Positions 1 to 5,056 of a DNA stretch of 5,135 nucleotides are shown one piece after another. Numbering within the stretch: the first letter of the stretch is position 1; each line of letters begins with the position of its first letter. The notes under the pieces are model-generated. The model had not been told where the DNA came from, ran no database searches, and was given only the letters and a program-made list of their open reading frames with translations. Made by a program: the position numbers and the translations under genes. The stretch covers positions 1 through 5,135 of the forward strand of contig JANXTV010000415.1 of assembly GCA_025352185.1 (NCBI GenBank), read 5' to 3'. This DNA is from Oligoflexia bacterium (GTDB lineage: Bacteria; Bdellovibrionota; UBA1018).

Positions 1-110
1 GCGACCTTCGTAAGGGTGTCGACACTTTCGAGGGTATCGAATAGCGCGGCACTCGCGCCGAGAGCGAAGAGGGCCGATACCGCGACGATTAATTTCAAAA
101 TTGGTTTCAT
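1..110 (-). CDS. Unidentified secreted protein, N-terminal fragment
   Basis: The reverse strand opens with ATG at 110 and stays open to the window edge, giving 36 codons of a protein that continues outside. It begins MKPILKLIVAVSALFALGASA, a textbook Sec signal peptide: Lys residues at 2 and 6, a hydrophobic core over about residues 7-18, and an A-S-A cleavage site at 19-21. The mature part starts ALFDTLESVDTLTKV and matches no family I recognise. The start is well supported: GGGAG lies five bases upstream (116-120) and a TACACT -10 hexamer further up. The product is therefore probably exported to the periplasm or beyond, with unknown function. It is cut only by the window boundary; nothing suggests it is broken. 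Confidence 0.75.
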   Translation of the reverse strand, partial: MKPILKLIVAVSALFALGASAALFDTLESVDTLTKV

Positions 111-115
111 AAATG

Positions 116-133
116 CTCCCACTTAGAAGTGTA
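116..133 (-). promoter_or_regulatory. -10 hexamer and Shine-Dalgarno of the leftmost gene
   Basis: On the reverse strand TACACT (133-128) matches TATAAT at four of six positions. Transcription starting about seven bases on would give a leader of only 11-12 bases carrying GGGAG (120-116), five bases before the ATG. I see no convincing -35 hexamer at 16-18 bases. Unlike most other genes here, this one has a clear ribosome binding site. Confidence 0.45.
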
Positions 134-219
134 GCGGAAGAAAGGCGATGGCGCGAGCGTCCGAAATCTGGCGCCGTAACCCTCTGTAAATATTCGAGAA
201 AGAGAGAGAGAAACGGAGG

Positions 220-262
220 CCCGGAAGAGCGGCGAGATTGTTTAGATCACCACTCTTCCGGG
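220..262. repeat. 10-bp inverted repeat (hairpin)
   Basis: CCCGGAAGAG at 220-229 is perfectly complementary to CTCTTCCGGG at 253-262, with a 23-base loop. No T tract follows directly, so it is not a simple terminator. The 3' arm core ACTCTTC (252-258) can alternatively pair with GAAGAGT at 295-301, allowing two exclusive folds. Confidence 0.6.
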
Positions 263-265
263 AGC

Positions 266-289
266 GAGACAGGAAGCGAAACTTGTCTC
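266..289. repeat. Second hairpin of the intergenic region
   Basis: GAGACA (266-271) pairs with TGTCTC (284-289). The stem extends by a G-T and a G-C pair to eight pairs, enclosing an eight-base loop. It begins only three bases after the previous inverted repeat, which suggests that the two fold side by side in one transcript. Confidence 0.5.
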
Positions 290-338
290 TGGTAGAAGAG
301 TTCACCACGGGGGGAGCGCTTTACGCACATCTTTTCGA

Positions 339-361
339 GACACCGCAGTGTCCTATTTTTT
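339..361 (+). terminator. Weak intrinsic-terminator-like hairpin
   Basis: GACAC (339-343) pairs with GTGTC (348-352) around a CGCA loop, and CTA plus six T residues (356-361) follow. The five-pair stem is short for a terminator, so this is tentative. It has no gene to terminate on the + strand except a possible small RNA upstream. Confidence 0.3.
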
Positions 362-379
362 AGTGCCTAAGATATCGGG

Positions 380-389
380 GCGTTAACGC
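380..389. promoter_or_regulatory. Perfect 10-bp palindrome, possible operator
   Basis: GCGTTAACGC is a perfect palindrome about 50 bases before the NIF3 start. It lies just after TAAGAT (368-373), which could be a -10 hexamer. The next bases open a 14-codon reading frame (390-434) ending five bases before the NIF3 ATG. A regulator binding site is possible, but a 10-bp palindrome alone is weak evidence. Confidence 0.25.
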
Positions 390-403
390 ATGAAAATCAC
401 CAT

Positions 404-432
404 TTGCGCCGCACTAGACGCAACTCTAAACT
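404..432 (+). promoter_or_regulatory. Candidate promoter of the NIF3 gene (leaderless)
   Basis: TTGCGC (404-409), 17 bases, then TAAACT (427-432), followed seven bases later by the ATG at 440. The -10 matches four of six consensus positions and the -35 keeps the TTG. If used, transcription would begin at or next to the start codon. The AAAGGGG abutting the ATG is too close to serve as a Shine-Dalgarno. Confidence 0.4.
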
Positions 433-439
433 AAAGGGG

Positions 440-1585
440 ATGGCCCTAAAAAAACGCGCTGCATCTAAAAATCCCAGTCTTGCTTCGATTCTCTACGAAA
501 TAGAAAAGAGGACACCGCCCGGTACGGCCGAGAAGTGGGATAACGTCGGACTGCTCGTGGGGAATGCGCGCGGGATCGTGACCGGCGCCGTCCTTTCAGT
601 TGATCTCACGGAAGAGGCACTCGAAACCGCAAAGCGCCTCGGTTACTCGCTCATCATTAATCATCATCCCTGCATATTTCCGCGCTCAAAGGGCGCCGCG
701 AACGTTATTTCCACTGGGCCTTCGAAACTCATTTACGAAGCGGCCCGCGCGGGAATTTCGGTAATAGCGACCCATACGAATTTTGATCAGTGCGCGCTCG
801 AAGTGCCGGAGGCGGTGGCTCAGGCACTCGGAATCACTCCGGTCGGCCGCCTCTTCGGGGGGGATGAATCCCCCTTTACGAAGCTCGTCGTCTTCGTCCC
901 GCGAACCCACGTCGAAAAAGTTCGCGACGCGCTTTTCGCGGTTGGCGCGGGAAAAATCGGGCGCTATGATTCTTGCTCTTTCGCCAGTCCGGGAGATGGG
1001 ACTTTTCGTGGCGGCGTGGGAACGAAACCGTTTATCGGAAAATCCGGCCGGCTCGAAAAGGTAGACGAAGTGCGGATCGAAACGATCTTCCCGAGGGGCC
1101 TAAAAAGGCAGGTGCTTCAAGCCCTGCGCTCCTCCCATCCCTATGAAGAGATCGCCTACGATCTTTACCGGGTGGATCAAGAGCCTTCCCGGTTCGGCCT
1201 CGTGTCCGGACTGGGTTACGGAGTGTACGGGGACTTACCGAAGGCCGTCCCGTTTGCGGAGATCGCGAAACGAGTTCGCCGTGCCTTTAAAAGCGAGGGG
1301 TTTCTCATCACGGAACCTCTCCCTAAGCGAGTGAAACGCATAGGGTTTACCCCCGGAAAAGGCAGCTCGTTCCTACGAGCGGCTGGTTTACTTGGATGCG
1401 ATCTTTTCATTACGGGTGAAGCGGGGTATCACGATGCCCGTGAAGCAGCACTTTCCGGCGTCGGAGTGATGGAAATCGGTCACCGTGAAAGCGAGATCTT
1501 TTTCCTCCAGACGATCGAAAAGTGGTGCCGCGAGTGGAAGGTACGGACCCGGGTTCTCAATACCCCGATTCAGAAATTCTACTGA
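440..1585 (+). CDS. NIF3/YqfO-family dinuclear-metal protein
   Basis: This 381-residue cytoplasmic protein belongs to the NIF3 family (DUF34), often labelled GTP cyclohydrolase I type 2 although its cellular substrate is unsettled. Family landmarks appear in order: EKWDNVGL at 31-38, the LSVDLTEEAL strand at 52-61, the metal-binding HHP at 75-77, HTNFD at 112-116 with D116 as a ligand, and the C-terminal TGE at 325-327, H331 and GHRESE at 347-352, where H348 and E352 complete the dinuclear site. Residues about 140-255, ending with HPYEEIAYDLY, form the PII-like insert of the longer YqfO-type members; length is normal for these. I chose ATG 440 over the in-frame TTG at 404 because family homology begins near residue 13 and TTG overlaps the likely -35. 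A minor oddity is IGFTPGKGSS (301-310), where members usually have a glycine-rich CGGxG-like loop. The gene stops about 40 bases before rnpB. Confidence 0.93.
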   Translation: MALKKRAASKNPSLASILYEIEKRTPPGTAEKWDNVGLLVGNARGIVTGAVLSVDLTEEALETAKRLGYSLIINHHPCIFPRSKGAANVISTGPSKLIYEAARAGISVIATHTNFDQCALEVPEAVAQALGITPVGRLFGGDESPFTKLVVFVPRTHVEKVRDALFAVGAGKIGRYDSCSFASPGDGTFRGGVGTKPFIGKSGRLEKVDEVRIETIFPRGLKRQVLQALRSSHPYEEIAYDLYRVDQEPSRFGLVSGLGYGVYGDLPKAVPFAEIAKRVRRAFKSEGFLITEPLPKRVKRIGFTPGKGSSFLRAAGLLGCDLFITGEAGYHDAREAALSGVGVMEIGHRESEIFFLQTIEKWCREWKVRTRVLNTPIQKFY

Positions 1586-1589
1586 CTCT

Positions 1590-1621
1590 TTGAAAAAGTT
1601 TCGACGTAAGTCGGATATAGT
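1590..1621 (+). promoter_or_regulatory. Candidate rnpB promoter
   Basis: The 42-base gap between the NIF3 stop and the RNA contains TTGAAA (1590-1595) and TATAGT (1616-1621), each five of six to consensus. Their spacing of 20 bases is longer than ideal; the overlapping GATATA would give 18 but is a poorer -10. TATAGT predicts a start near G1628, which coincides with the first base of the GC part of helix P1. Confidence 0.5.
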
Positions 1622-1627
1622 TTTTTC

Positions 1628-2075
1628 GCAGGACGGGCGATCGCCGGAAGTGAAACGCCTCGGAAGGGAAGCGGATGGGTTTCTTCGCAAGAAGATTCTG
1701 GTCCGAACAATGTTCGAGAGACGACGCTTCGGGAGGAAAGTCCGGGCTCCATAAGCAAGGTACTGGTTAACGACCAGGGACGGGATTGGCGACGATTCCG
1801 TTACGGAAAGTGCAACAGAAAATAGACCGCCATTCGCGTGAGAGTAATCTCCGTGAACGGTAAGGGCGAAACGGTGAGGTAAGAGCTCACCGCACGGGCA
1901 GTGATGTCCGTGGCATGGCAAACCCTACCTGGAGCAAGACCAAATAGGGTGGCTAGATCGGCTCGATCAACACGCCACCGGGTAAGGTCGCTTGAATGTG
2001 CGAGCAATCGTACGTCTAGAGGAATGATCGCCTCTGCTTCGGCAAAGACAAAACCCGGCTTACAGTCCTGCGAAA
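1628..2075 (+). ncRNA. rnpB: RNase P RNA, A (ancestral) type
   Basis: This is the catalytic RNA of ribonuclease P, which removes tRNA 5' leaders. The diagnostic core GAGGAAAGTCCGGGCTCC (1733-1750) forms the 5' half of P4, and ACAAAACCCGGCTTACAG near the end forms the 3' half. Between them are the familiar segments GTGCAACAGA, GGTAAGGGCGAAACGG, AAGAGCTCACC, GTCCGTGGCA, GGAGCAAGACCAAATAGG and GGGTAAGG, the last carrying the GGU motif that contacts the tRNA CCA end. P1 is GCAGGAC (1628-1634) with GTCCTGC (2065-2071), and flanking T6/A6 could extend it to 14 pairs. P2 is GGCGATC (1636-1642) with GATCGCC (2026-2032). P16 (GGTGGC/GCCACC) and P17 (GATC/GATC) mark it as A-type. The P3 region, about 90 bases, is roughly twice that of Escherichia coli. 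End points are inferred from P1. Confidence 0.96.
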
Positions 2076-2103
2076 AAATACTATATATCTCTCCGGCGAA
2101 ATC

Positions 2104-2129
2104 GTGCGGAGTTAATTCCGCACTTTTTT
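2104..2129 (+). terminator. Intrinsic terminator of rnpB
   Basis: GTGCGGA (2104-2110) pairs perfectly with TCCGCAC (2117-2123) around a six-base loop, and six T residues (2124-2129) follow. It ends the rnpB transcript about 30 bases beyond the mature RNA. The opposite strand lacks a T tract, so it acts in one direction only. The loop contains the stop codon (2112-2114) of the convergent esterase gene. Confidence 0.85.
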
Positions 2130-3035
2130 CTGAGCGAGTAGAAAGTCAAGCACATCGCGACTAAAGGCCCCGTTAAATCGCGGCACGTGCCCGCCCCGCT
2201 TAAGCGTCCAGAGTCCCACTTCGGTTCCTTTTCGACATCCCGTCTTCCAAAATTCCTTTGTCGTTTCCCGCCCGAGGGCAGACAGCGCATAGTTTTTCGG
2301 TCCGTCGTTTTCGACCACGGAGAGATCGCATCCATTTTTCGTAGCCCAGTCTCGTACGAGTACCCCGGCGGAGGGATATCGAACGAGCTCCTCCGGTGGT
2401 GCGTATGGATAAAGCGGTTTCGTTTTCAATCGACTCTTCAGTGATGCTTCCGTCATGCCGTCGTAGAGTACGATCTTATCGTTTCGCGCATGAATCTCGA
2501 GAATCGAAACGGGTGAACTTGGTTTACATTGGGAAAGTTCCCGCATGCCGGACCCCGCTAGGCTCGCAATCCCGGCGAAAAGGTCCGCGTGATCGCACGC
2601 CATTCGGTGCGCCATCATTGCCCCGTTCGAATGGCCCAGAAGATAAACGCGGTCAGGGTCGACGGGGTTTTCTTTCATCACGCGTTCGATTTCGGCTTTT
2701 AAGTAGGTGATGTCATCCACGGGGAGCCGTTCGCTGTTACAGCAATAATCCATCGCATTCCAGAAGCGGTGGCCTTGCGAATCCCGTACGGTACCGGGCA
2801 CGAATAAAATAAAACCATCCTTCTTTAATCGATGTGAAAGCCCGAAGTAGAATTTTTGGAATCCGCCGGAAACTTTATAAGCATGGAGGAGAACAACTAG
2901 CGGCCATTTCTCTCCGTTTTTATAATTCTTCGGAAAATAGATCTCCGCCGGGTCGCGCTTTAGTTCCTGGCGGGCGCGGGCGGATCCGGTCGAGAGCAGG
3001 GATATTCCAATGCCGATAGCCACGAGGAATTTCAT
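2112..3035 (-). CDS. Secreted esterase, PHB-depolymerase/LpqC-like alpha/beta hydrolase
   Basis: This 307-residue protein starts with a Sec signal peptide (hydrophobic about 4-17, ARA cleavage site at 19-21). The rest matches the secreted serine esterase group that includes poly-hydroxybutyrate depolymerase-like and feruloyl-esterase-like enzymes. Visible landmarks are LVVLLHAY (46-53, oxyanion region), FVPGTVRDSQGHRFWNAMD (78-96) followed by CC at 98-99, the nucleophile elbow GHSNG (134-138, Ser136), HARND with probable Asp186, and GGHVP with His283. The full triad is therefore present. Six or more cysteines suggest disulfides, fitting an exported enzyme; the substrate cannot be told. The usual HG of the oxyanion turn is HA here (51-52). 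The only Shine-Dalgarno-like bases, GGGG, lie two bases from the ATG, and CATAAT sits six bases upstream, so translation may be leaderless. It converges on rnpB and diverges from the toroid gene. Confidence 0.9.
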   Translation of the reverse strand: MKFLVAIGIGISLLSTGSARARQELKRDPAEIYFPKNYKNGEKWPLVVLLHAYKVSGGFQKFYFGLSHRLKKDGFILFVPGTVRDSQGHRFWNAMDYCCNSERLPVDDITYLKAEIERVMKENPVDPDRVYLLGHSNGAMMAHRMACDHADLFAGIASLAGSGMRELSQCKPSSPVSILEIHARNDKIVLYDGMTEASLKSRLKTKPLYPYAPPEELVRYPSAGVLVRDWATKNGCDLSVVENDGPKNYALSALGRETTKEFWKTGCRKGTEVGLWTLKRGGHVPRFNGAFSRDVLDFLLAQKKVRN

Positions 3036-3041
3036 TTCCCC

Positions 3042-3071
3042 ATTATGATCGAGGGTGGGGGATTCTGTATA
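3042..3071 (-). promoter_or_regulatory. Candidate -10 elements of the esterase gene
   Basis: Reading the reverse strand, CATAAT (3047-3042) matches TATAAT at five of six positions and lies exactly six bases before the ATG, which would give a leaderless transcript. TATACA (3071-3066) is an alternative that would give a leader of about 24 bases. Neither has a clear -35 hexamer. Confidence 0.3.
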
Positions 3072-3110
3072 GTTCGGTGTTTCGGACCGATTCGCGAACC
3101 CCGGGGTGTG

Positions 3111-3119
3111 TGCTACGCT
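3111..3119 (+). promoter_or_regulatory. Extended -10 of the toroid gene
   Basis: TGC followed by TACGCT (3114-3119) resembles an extended -10 element and lies six bases before GTG 3126, putting the predicted transcription start on the start codon. The same nine bases TACGCTAAG recur at 5051-5059 in front of the last gene. No good -35 hexamer is visible. Confidence 0.4.
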
Positions 3120-3125
3120 AAGAAA

Positions 3126-4139
3126 GTGACGACCCGAGCAGACATTTTAAGCGCTTTAGGAAATTTTTCGAAACACCATTCCGGGCCGTCCCTCGAATCA
3201 TTCGAACCCGAAATTTCGGAGAGTATCCGCTATCTGGGTAGTTCCGATGCTTTAGAGCGTATATCCCTGAATCCGTACTGGCCGAAGTGGGGATCTGCCT
3301 GGTGGCAAATGTCGGTGCTCTACGAGATGGGACTCGTCGACCGAATTCCCACCGTCGTTGCGAACGCGATGCTCGAGAGCATGGCCGATAAATACCTGCC
3401 CATTTTTTTTCCGGCGGATTTTCCGCCCGGGAAGAATGCGAGTGAACACGGGCCCTGCCATTGCTCGCTCGGGAACATGTATCAGATTCTCCGTGCGCGG
3501 GGACTCGACGTGGATGCGAAGTTGCCGTGGGCACGAGACTTTTTCCTGCGTTATCAGCTTCCGGATGGCGGCTTAAACTGCGACGATAGCGTCTATTTCG
3601 AACCGAATCCTGCCGGCTCCATCGTCGGAACGATCGCCCCGCTCGAGGCACTGCTCTTTTTTCCACGGGGAAAACTCACGCCGGGCGAAGAAATTTTTAT
3701 CGATCGGGGGGCCGAAAATCTCCTCGCTCGAAATCTACTACGCGGTTCTCATCCGGAAGAGCGACTCGACGAAGACGACTGGCGACTGCCGACTTTTCCG
3801 AGATTTTACTTTTACGATACCCTCCGGGGGCTCCATTTTATTCTTCGCTGGGCGGAACTTCGAAGCCGAAAAATTCCGATCGAATCCGTGAGTGACGCAG
3901 TTCTCGCTCTGGCGTGGAAATTTCCCACCGGCGACGTTCGCTCGGAAAGGGAGTCGACGATCGATGCGCCCCGAACCCTCGATCGAAACGCTTCCGGAGT
4001 TTGGGAGAGGGGTTTCCCGGCCGGAACGTTCCCGCTCTTAGAGAAACTTCGGGCGAGTCGGGAATATTCTCCGTGGCTCTCTTCCCAGTGGTTCGACTGC
4101 GTCCGCCGGCTTCGCGAAACGAACGTCCTAGCGGGCTGA
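3126..4139 (+). CDS. Alpha/alpha-toroid protein, prenyltransferase/squalene-cyclase-like, function unknown
   Basis: From GTG 3126 this is a 337-residue protein without signal peptide or membrane span, so probably cytoplasmic. Its pattern fits the terpenoid-cyclase/protein-prenyltransferase alpha-alpha-toroid superfamily: a QLPDGGLNCDD segment (144-154) like the QxPDGGW repeat, helical repeats such as WARDFFLRYQ, and WRLPTFPRFYFYDTLRGL (219-236), which recalls uncharacterised prenyltransferase-like proteins. Possible ligand or active-site residues are H108, C111-H112-C113, C152 and D215-E-D-D218. At about 340 residues it is half a squalene-hopene cyclase, so one toroid rather than two. An upstream ATG (3045) would add 27 residues (MIEGGGFCIVRCFG...) but would begin only 9 bases from the divergent esterase start and swallow the -10 element; GTG is therefore preferred, though not proven. 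Substrate, and whether it is an enzyme at all, are unknown. Confidence 0.75.
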   Translation: MTTRADILSALGNFSKHHSGPSLESFEPEISESIRYLGSSDALERISLNPYWPKWGSAWWQMSVLYEMGLVDRIPTVVANAMLESMADKYLPIFFPADFPPGKNASEHGPCHCSLGNMYQILRARGLDVDAKLPWARDFFLRYQLPDGGLNCDDSVYFEPNPAGSIVGTIAPLEALLFFPRGKLTPGEEIFIDRGAENLLARNLLRGSHPEERLDEDDWRLPTFPRFYFYDTLRGLHFILRWAELRSRKIPIESVSDAVLALAWKFPTGDVRSERESTIDAPRTLDRNASGVWERGFPAGTFPLLEKLRASREYSPWLSSQWFDCVRRLRETNVLAG

Positions 4140-4160
4140 GTTCGGCTGGTTAAAGTAGAA

Positions 4161-4967
4161 TCACGGAGTTTTCTTTCTCGACCACCCTAATCGCCCGAGG
4201 GCCTCGGTTAAGGTGGCTATCGACGCGGAAGTGGCCGGCGATTTTTCATCGCCCAGAACGGCATTTCCGGGAAAGGAGTAGAGACTGAACGACGGATCGG
4301 CCGATTTTGCGAGATCGTAGACGGCGGCGGGGTCGCATCCGTTTCCGGGCCGAGGAAATATTAAGTGGACCGGTTTTTTTATCGTAGCGAGCGCCGAATA
4401 GAGTTGAGTGAAGCCGGAATCCGCGGGGCACTCGGGATTTAAGAGGAGTAACGCGTTTACGTTCGACTTCAGTACTTCCGCGTCGGGCATCATCGCGACT
4501 CGGGCGGCGAGGCCGTCGACGAGGAGAACGACTTTATTCGCATCGATTTCGAGCGTTTTATTCACGCGTCCGCGGGTGAAACTGGTCAGTACGGTTGAGA
4601 GGTCTTCGGCTTCCTGTTTTAAATCTGCGGTCGGCCCGGATGAATTCGGAGTGGGCGTCTTTCCCTTTTCCGATGGAACGCTCGGGTTACGGTATCCCCA
4701 GTTGAAACGTAGGGTGACGAATCCAAGCTTTCGGGCTGCTTCCGCGACCACGGGATAAATTCCGTGGAGATGACCGTCCGTTCGGCCGGGGGCAATTACG
4801 AGGAGAGGGTGCGGACCTTCTTCGGGTGGGGATTCAATCAGAACGTCGACGGTTCGATTCGGGAGGACGACCTTTTTAACGAGCGGACCTAGCGGTACGT
4901 GTGCCGCATTCGAGGAAACGGAGGGGAGAGCGACCAGGGCGACGAAAAGCAGGGCACGAAATTTCAT
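4161..4967 (-). CDS. Secreted alpha/beta-hydrolase-fold protein, probably catalytically dead
   Basis: This 268-residue protein has a Sec signal peptide (hydrophobic core about 5-17, cleavage near S-N-A at 19-21). The rest resembles small alpha/beta hydrolases of the KANL3/Tex30 type: LLVIAPGRTDG (55-65), a LGFVTLRFNWGYRNP segment (81-95), a DL-containing helix near 115, VVLLVDGLAARVA (146-158) at the nucleophile elbow, and KKPVHLIFPRPG (197-208). In active relatives the elbow reads G-x-S-x-G; here the aligned residues are V-D-G-L-A, so the serine is Gly152. The region expected to carry the His reads FPGNAVLGD and lacks one. D212 could be a remnant of the acid. C180 and C211 could form a disulfide. 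The frame is intact and ordinary, so this looks like a pseudoenzyme or binding protein, not a decayed gene. It converges on the toroid gene with a 21-base gap and no evident terminator. Confidence 0.82.
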   Translation of the reverse strand: MKFRALLFVALVALPSVSSNAAHVPLGPLVKKVVLPNRTVDVLIESPPEEGPHPLLVIAPGRTDGHLHGIYPVVAEAARKLGFVTLRFNWGYRNPSVPSEKGKTPTPNSSGPTADLKQEAEDLSTVLTSFTRGRVNKTLEIDANKVVLLVDGLAARVAMMPDAEVLKSNVNALLLLNPECPADSGFTQLYSALATIKKPVHLIFPRPGNGCDPAAVYDLAKSADPSFSLYSFPGNAVLGDEKSPATSASIATLTEALGRLGWSRKKTP

Positions 4968-4973
4968 GGCTCT

Positions 4974-5002
4974 ATCTAAGGAGAGGGAGCCTACGATGAC
5001 AA
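4974..5002 (-). promoter_or_regulatory. Candidate promoter of the pseudo-hydrolase gene (leaderless)
   Basis: On the reverse strand TTGTCA (5002-4997, five of six to TTGACA) is followed after exactly 17 bases by TTAGAT (4979-4974), then six bases and the ATG at 4967. The -10 is a weak match, but the -35 and spacing are good. No Shine-Dalgarno precedes the ATG, which fits a transcript starting at or near the start codon. Confidence 0.45.
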
Positions 5003-5028
5003 GTCAGGGTGCGTAACGCCTCGCGGTG

Positions 5029-5056
5029 TGGACACGGGGATTTCGTTTGTTACGCT
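5029..5056 (+). promoter_or_regulatory. Candidate promoter of the rightmost gene
   Basis: TGGACA (5029-5034, five of six to the -35 consensus), 16 bases, then TACGCT (5051-5056). The predicted start is near 5063, giving an 18-base leader before ATG 5081. It lies back to back with the promoter of the pseudo-hydrolase gene. Confidence 0.45.

Larger units (their letters stand above)
134..379. other. Gene-free structured intergenic region
   Basis: This stretch between the leftmost gene and the NIF3 gene holds no ORF with a credible start or protein character. It contains an AG-rich run with (AG)5 at 201-210, a 10-bp perfect inverted repeat (220-229 with 253-262), a second hairpin (266-289), and a short hairpin followed by six T residues (339-361). 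Taken in order on the + strand, these could be the body and terminator of a small RNA, but I do not recognise a known RNA family (it does not resemble tmRNA, 4.5S or a tRNA) and see no clear promoter before it. Confidence 0.4.

Noticed and set aside
201..210. (AG)5 tract as a phase-variable repeat
   Set aside because: Too short and not in a gene or between promoter hexamers.
113..295. 60-codon + strand frame and 61-codon - strand frame in the left intergenic region
   Set aside because: No Shine-Dalgarno or promoter, low-complexity Arg/Glu-rich translation from an AG-rich stretch, and overlap with the hairpins; looks like chance.
404..439. TTG 404 as the NIF3 start
   Set aside because: It adds 12 residues (MRRTRRNSKLKG) outside the family homology, has no Shine-Dalgarno, and falls on the likely -35 of the ATG 440 promoter.
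857..877. GGGGGA-TGAA-TCCCCC hairpin followed by TTT inside the NIF3 gene
   Set aside because: The T tract is only three bases and the segment encodes a normal part of the protein, so an internal terminator is unlikely.
1388..1921. 177-codon reverse-strand frame across the NIF3 end and rnpB
   Set aside because: It is antisense to a conserved protein and a conserved RNA, and the translation has no family resemblance.
3045..3125. 27-residue N-terminal extension of the toroid protein from ATG 3045
   Set aside because: It would leave nine bases between two divergent starts, has no Shine-Dalgarno, and overlaps the likely -10; kept only as an alternative start.
3118..3666. 182-codon reverse-strand frame inside the toroid gene
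   Set aside because: Arg/Ser-rich shadow of a gene with coherent protein features on the other strand.
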